Assembly: GCA_041686915.1 (NCBI GenBank)
Contig: JAWLDB010000044.1
Location: 1-15,734 of the forward strand
Length of the DNA stretch: 15,734 nucleotides
Direction of reading: 5' to 3'
Origin: JAWLDB01 sp041686915
GTDB lineage: Bacteria > Bacillota > UBA994 > UBA5500
Positions 12,661-15,734 of this stretch are shown in pieces; the stretch's first letter is position 1, and every line of letters starts with the position of its first letter. The translations under genes and the position numbers were made by a program. The notes beneath the pieces were generated by a model that saw only the letters and a program-made list of their open reading frames with translations, was not told the origin of the DNA and did no database searches.

Positions 12661-12677
12661 ATACCCCCACAGGGTAT
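12661..12677. promoter_or_regulatory. CsoR-like copper operator C
   Basis: ATACCC-CCACA-GGGTAT is a dyad starting 6 bases after the -10 of the copA promoter and covering the expected start site. CsoR control of copA is well established in other Firmicutes, which strengthens the call. Confidence 0.78.
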
Positions 12678-12721
12678 GCAAGTGTGTGGGTATTGAACAA
12701 AGCCAGGAAAGGACGAAAAGC

Positions 12722-15211
12722 ATGGAGAAGCAGATACGTACAAGCGCCACACTGCAGTGTGTGCTCAAGCTAAGCGGCATGACCTGCACCAGTTGTGCCA
12801 ACCATATCGCAACCGACCTAAACAAGCTGAACGGGGTGCGCTCAGCCAATGTTAACTTCGCCACAGAGAAGGCCTACGTTGAATTTGACCCGCAACTGGT
12901 CACACCAGAGCAGCTGGTCGAATGCGTACAGAACGCAGGCTACGATGCAACGATTGCCGAGACAGAAGGCGGTAACGCCAAGGTTACCCGCACCTACAAG
13001 ATCAGCGGCATGAGCTGCAGCAGCTGCGCTAACACAATCGAAAAAGCGCTAAGCCGGCTGCCGGGAGTTGAACGTGCCAACGTCAGCTTCGCCAGCGAAA
13101 AGGCCACGGTAACCTTCAATCCCGAGCAGGTAAGAGTGACCGACCTGAAGCGGATTGTCACAAACACAGGTTACCAACTGACGGAGGAAGTAGAACAAAC
13201 CAAGGACGCAGACGACCTCAAGATGCGGTCTGCGTTACGCACCATGCTCATCTCAGCCGGACTAAGTACGGTCATCATGGTCCTGATGGTCATCCACATG
13301 TTCGTTCGTCCGGTGCCCGGTTATCTGCCACTGACGGCCATACTCGGATTCCCGATCATCTTCGGCACTGGATTACATGTGCATCAGGCAAGTATCAAGG
13401 CACTGCGCAATGGCAGGGCTAACATGGACGTTCTCGTAACCTTGGGATCGTTGCCACCTTATCTTGTCGGTCTACTAGGGTTCTTCATCCCAGTGCAGAC
13501 CTTCATTGAAATGGCAACGACAATCATGACCTTCCACTTGGTAGGTAAATACCTGGAGACTCGCGCCAAGGGCAGGGCTTCCCAAGCCATTAAGAAGTTG
13601 GTGCAAATGGGCGCCAAGACGGCCCGTGTCATCGAAAACGGCAAGGAACAGGAAGTCGCGGTTGAAGACCTACGCATCGGTGACATAATGGTTGTCCGAC
13701 CCGGTGAGAAGATCCCAACCGACGGCACCATCGTGGCCGGTACTAGCCTGATCGACGAATCGATGGCTACCGGCGAGTCGATGCCGGTACAGCGGGCTCC
13801 CGGCGACGCAGTCATCGGGGCGACGATCAATAGGCAGGGTCTGCTGCAGGTTGAGGTCACCAAGGTAGGCAAGGACACCTTCCTGTCGCAGGTAATCAAG
13901 ATGGTGGAAGAGTGCCAGGGTTCCAAAGTGCCCATCCAGGAGTTTGCAGACCGCATCACCGGATATTTCGTGCCGGCAATTGTGGTGCTCACTATCCTGA
14001 CCTTCATTTCCTTTAACCTATTTCCCAGTTTCCACCTGGGCATCATTGAATGGGGGGCATCGTTCCTTCCGTGGGTTAACCCGGCACTAACACCGCTCAC
14101 ACTTGCCTTCATCACGGCAACAGCGGTGCTGGTCATCGCTTGCCCATGTGCTCTCGGCTTGGGTACCCCGACCGCGCTGATGGTCGGCAGTGGATTAGGT
14201 GCCGAACACGGTATCCTCATCCGTAACGGTGAAGCCGTGCAGACCTTGAAAGAGGTGCGTCTGGTCGCCTTTGACAAGACGGGCACCATTACCAAGGGCA
14301 AGCCTGAAGTCACTGATCTGCTTACTCTGTCAGAACACTCCAACCAGGAACTGCTATACTACGCTGCCAGCGTAGAGGCTGGGTCAGAACATCCGCTCAG
14401 CCACGCTATCACCGTTGCTGCCGAAGCAGATAAACTAAAGCTTGGCACACTTACAGATTTCCAGGCCGTTGTGGGCATGGGCGTGAGTGGTACTGTCGAC
14501 GGCCTAAGCGTGTTGGTTGGCAGCAAGCGGCTGATGCAGGAACAAGGCGTGGAATATATGACAGGACAGGCGCAGCTCGAGCGCCTGGAAGACCAGGCCA
14601 AGACAGCGATGTATGTGGCAGTTGATGGTCGACTTGCCGGTATCATCGCCGTTGCCGACACGCTGAAAGCCGATTCAGCTCTAGCGATCAAGGAACTGGA
14701 ATCCCTAGGAATTAAGACAGCCATGATCACTGGAGACAACGAGAGGACAGCCAAAGCCATTGCTGCCCAGGTAGGTATTAGCCACGTCATAGCTGGCGTG
14801 CTGCCTGACGGCAAGGTGAACGAGATCGTCAAGCTGCAGGAGCAATATGGCACCATCGCCATGGTTGGTGACGGTATCAACGATGCCCCAGCGCTGAAGC
14901 AGTCGAACGTTGGTATCGCTATTGGCACAGGCACTGACATCGCTATAGAGGCTGCTGATGTCACCCTCGTGCGTGGTGATATTAGCGGCATCATCTCAGC
15001 AATCAAGCTGTCCCGCAGCATTTTCCGTAAGATCCAGGAGAACTACTTCTGGGCCTGGTTCTATAACGCCGTTGCCATCCCAGTTGCCACCTTGGGTCTC
15101 TTGCATCCGATGATTGGCGTAGCTGCGATGTCGATGAGTTCGCTGAACGTAGTATACAACTCTTTGCGCCTGCGCAAGGTGGACATTCGCCCAAGCTTCG
15201 CACGGAACTAG
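12722..15211 (+). CDS. copA: Cu(+)-exporting P1B-type ATPase CopA
   Basis: An 829-residue ATP-driven pump expected to move Cu(I) out of the cytoplasm. Two N-terminal heavy-metal-associated domains carry CxxC sites at Cys22/25 (MTCTSC) and Cys99/102 (MSCSSC). Eight membrane helices are expected. The transport motif CPC is at 474-476. The phosphorylated Asp518 lies in DKTGT, and the nucleotide-binding domain has SEHPLSH. The hinge motif GDGIND is at 716-721. The last helices contain YNAVAIPVA and MSMSSLNVVYNS, the Cu(I)-specific (P1B-1) signature. The reading frame is open from 12653, but the ATG at 12722 has AGGAAAGGA at 8-base spacing and follows the predicted start of transcription. It is the first gene of an operon with the 58-residue Cys/His protein and is controlled by both operator types. 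Confidence 0.97.
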   Translation: MEKQIRTSATLQCVLKLSGMTCTSCANHIATDLNKLNGVRSANVNFATEKAYVEFDPQLVTPEQLVECVQNAGYDATIAETEGGNAKVTRTYKISGMSCSSCANTIEKALSRLPGVERANVSFASEKATVTFNPEQVRVTDLKRIVTNTGYQLTEEVEQTKDADDLKMRSALRTMLISAGLSTVIMVLMVIHMFVRPVPGYLPLTAILGFPIIFGTGLHVHQASIKALRNGRANMDVLVTLGSLPPYLVGLLGFFIPVQTFIEMATTIMTFHLVGKYLETRAKGRASQAIKKLVQMGAKTARVIENGKEQEVAVEDLRIGDIMVVRPGEKIPTDGTIVAGTSLIDESMATGESMPVQRAPGDAVIGATINRQGLLQVEVTKVGKDTFLSQVIKMVEECQGSKVPIQEFADRITGYFVPAIVVLTILTFISFNLFPSFHLGIIEWGASFLPWVNPALTPLTLAFITATAVLVIACPCALGLGTPTALMVGSGLGAEHGILIRNGEAVQTLKEVRLVAFDKTGTITKGKPEVTDLLTLSEHSNQELLYYAASVEAGSEHPLSHAITVAAEADKLKLGTLTDFQAVVGMGVSGTVDGLSVLVGSKRLMQEQGVEYMTGQAQLERLEDQAKTAMYVAVDGRLAGIIAVADTLKADSALAIKELESLGIKTAMITGDNERTAKAIAAQVGISHVIAGVLPDGKVNEIVKLQEQYGTIAMVGDGINDAPALKQSNVGIAIGTGTDIAIEAADVTLVRGDISGIISAIKLSRSIFRKIQENYFWAWFYNAVAIPVATLGLLHPMIGVAAMSMSSLNVVYNSLRLRKVDIRPSFARN

Positions 15212-15264
15212 GCAAGAGGCCAAAGGACGTTATTGCTACTAGAGACGGCTAAGGGGGTGAGACA

Positions 15265-15441
15265 ATGCCACAGATACTTGGTCAGCTTGGAGGCGGCGTA
15301 CTAATTATCGTCTCCCTGTTCTTCTTGTTCAGGATGCGCGCCAGTGTAGGTGGGTGTTGCGGCGGTGGTCATCAGGTGCATCATGCACCCGCAAACGGCA
15401 AAGACGGGCAGTCTGACAGCAGAGGGCAGAGCTGTCACTAA
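15265..15441 (+). CDS. 58-residue Cys/His-rich membrane protein (second paralogue)
   Basis: A close relative of the protein at 12236. It has one membrane helix (about residues 9-23, GGGVLIIVSLFFLF), the identical motif CCGGGHQVHH (31-40), a polar linker containing GKDGQSDSRGQ and the identical ending SCH. It lies 53 bases after copA and shares its promoter. AAGGGGGTGA at 15251-15260 is the ribosome binding site. Because the Cys and His are all kept while the helix and linker differ, those residues are probably functional, most likely as a Cu(I) site near the membrane that may serve CopA. The gene is only 59 codons and is easily missed by length filters. I do not recognise a named family. Confidence 0.78.
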   Translation: MPQILGQLGGGVLIIVSLFFLFRMRASVGGCCGGGHQVHHAPANGKDGQSDSRGQSCH

Positions 15442-15452
15442 TATCAAGTAGA

Positions 15453-15471
15453 GGTGGGGCAATGCCCCACC
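15453..15471 (+). terminator. Hairpin terminator of the copA operon
   Basis: GGTGGGGC / GCCCCACC forms an 8-bp GC stem with an AAT loop, 11 bases after the small gene. The tail GCTTAACATTTATTTG is only moderately T-rich. Confidence 0.65.
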
Positions 15472-15516
15472 GCTTAACATTTATTTGTCCAGTAACTAAC
15501 CCTAAGTCCATAGAAA

Positions 15517-15545
15517 AGCAGCTCCATGGCCTCCATGGAGCTGCT
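15517..15545 (-). terminator. Terminator of the hydrogenase-like gene (possibly bidirectional)
   Basis: A 13-bp perfect stem (AGCAGCTCCATGG / CCATGGAGCTGCT) closes a 3-base loop. Read on the minus strand it is followed by TTTTC, 28 bases after the minus-strand stop codon. On the plus strand it is followed by GTGTTTTG and could also back up the copA terminator. Confidence 0.75.
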
Positions 15546-15573
15546 GTGTTTTGCACCTGCTGACCCAAATCTG

Positions 15574-15734
15574 TTATTTCTGCTGACAATAGCGCTGCAG
15601 CAGCTTCTCAGCCGCTACCGGATTGATTAGCGCGCCCGGGCCGCCAATGCAGCCGCCCTGGCAGGCCATACCCTCTACAAACATAGCTGAGTCAGGCTTC
15701 TTCTTCAGGTCTGATAGCACCTGCACAGCCTCGG
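15574..15734 (-). CDS. [FeFe]-hydrogenase-like protein, C-terminal 52 residues
   Basis: The gene enters from the right edge, so only its C-terminus is seen. The fragment contains FVEGMACQGGCIGGPGAL, matching the third H-cluster motif of [FeFe] hydrogenases, in which the two cysteines of MACxGGC hold the [4Fe-4S] subcluster and bridge it to the diiron site. The GGPG ending, rather than GGGQ of the classical fermentative enzymes, suggests one of the other monomeric subgroups (for example group B or a sensory type). Which one cannot be decided from this part. It is convergent with the copA operon and separated from it by terminators, so it belongs to a different transcription unit. It supports a strictly anaerobic host. 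Confidence 0.85.
   Translation of the reverse strand, partial: EAVQVLSDLKKKPDSAMFVEGMACQGGCIGGPGALINPVAAEKLLQRYCQQK

Noticed and set aside
12219..12752. Minus-strand open frame of 177 codons opposite the small Cys/His gene and the copA promoter
   Set aside because: It runs through a terminator, promoter and two operators and mirrors the plus-strand small gene. A similar frame opposite the second paralogue (15329-15589) arises from the same duplicated plus-strand sequence.
13459..14343. Minus-strand frame of 294 codons inside copA
   Set aside because: It has no ribosome binding site, low-complexity Ser/Thr/Met-rich composition, and is fully antisense to an intact CopA.
1..15734. Mobile elements, CRISPR arrays, tRNA or rRNA genes
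   Set aside because: No transposase or integrase reading frame, regularly spaced repeats, or tRNA/rRNA-like sequence was seen.

Overview
The window is about 15.7 kb of bacterial chromosome. It most resembles an anaerobic, probably spore-forming Firmicute of the class Clostridia. The evidence is AGGAGG-type ribosome binding sites, frequent GTG/TTG starts, a DUF1657 protein (typical of spore formers), an LDCC-motif small protein, a BlaI/M56 regulatory pair and the end of an [FeFe]-hydrogenase-like gene. No species can be named from sequence reading alone. There are no rRNA or tRNA genes, insertion sequences or CRISPR arrays.

Layout. (1) 1-3214, minus strand: a three-gene string of an envelope protein fusing cell-wall-binding-repeat-like domains to a DUF4396-like membrane domain, a second membrane-anchored protein of the same repeat family, and the start of an unrecognised gene. 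(2) 3327-3596: a lone DUF1657 gene. (3) 3822-4591: three very small proteins (DUF2933-like, a secreted two-cysteine protein, an LDCC-motif protein). (4) 4795-6145: a BlaI/MecI/CopY-family repressor and its M56 membrane metalloprotease. (5) 6275-6646, minus: an exported methionine-rich protein. (6) 7000-7479: a secreted NlpC/P60 hydrolase with its own promoter. (7) 7628-10724: an Lgt-like membrane protein and a polytopic membrane protein with a spermidine-synthase-like methyltransferase domain. (8) 10909-12409: an anchored extracytoplasmic protein, CcdA, and a 57-residue Cys/His-rich membrane protein. (9) 12722-15441: a Cu(+)-exporting P-type ATPase (CopA) and a 58-residue paralogue of the 57-residue protein. 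(10) 15574-15734, minus: the C-terminus of an [FeFe]-hydrogenase-like protein.

The main signal is regulatory. Seven inverted repeats of the form TACTAY-N5-RTAGTW (BlaI/MecI/CopY-like) lie at promoters of blocks 3, 4, 5, 7, 8 and 9, including the promoter of the repressor gene itself. Blocks 7, 8 and 9 also carry, just after the -10, a second and different dyad of the form ATACC(C)...(G)GGTAT, which resembles CsoR copper-repressor operators. The local genes therefore look like one regulon for envelope copper handling. A protease-released repressor would act on all its promoters, with a second CsoR-like layer on the CopA, CcdA and Lgt-like operons. The csoR gene itself is not in the window. The functional link to copper is inferred from CopA, the CsoR-like sites and the many Cys/His/Met-rich small proteins.
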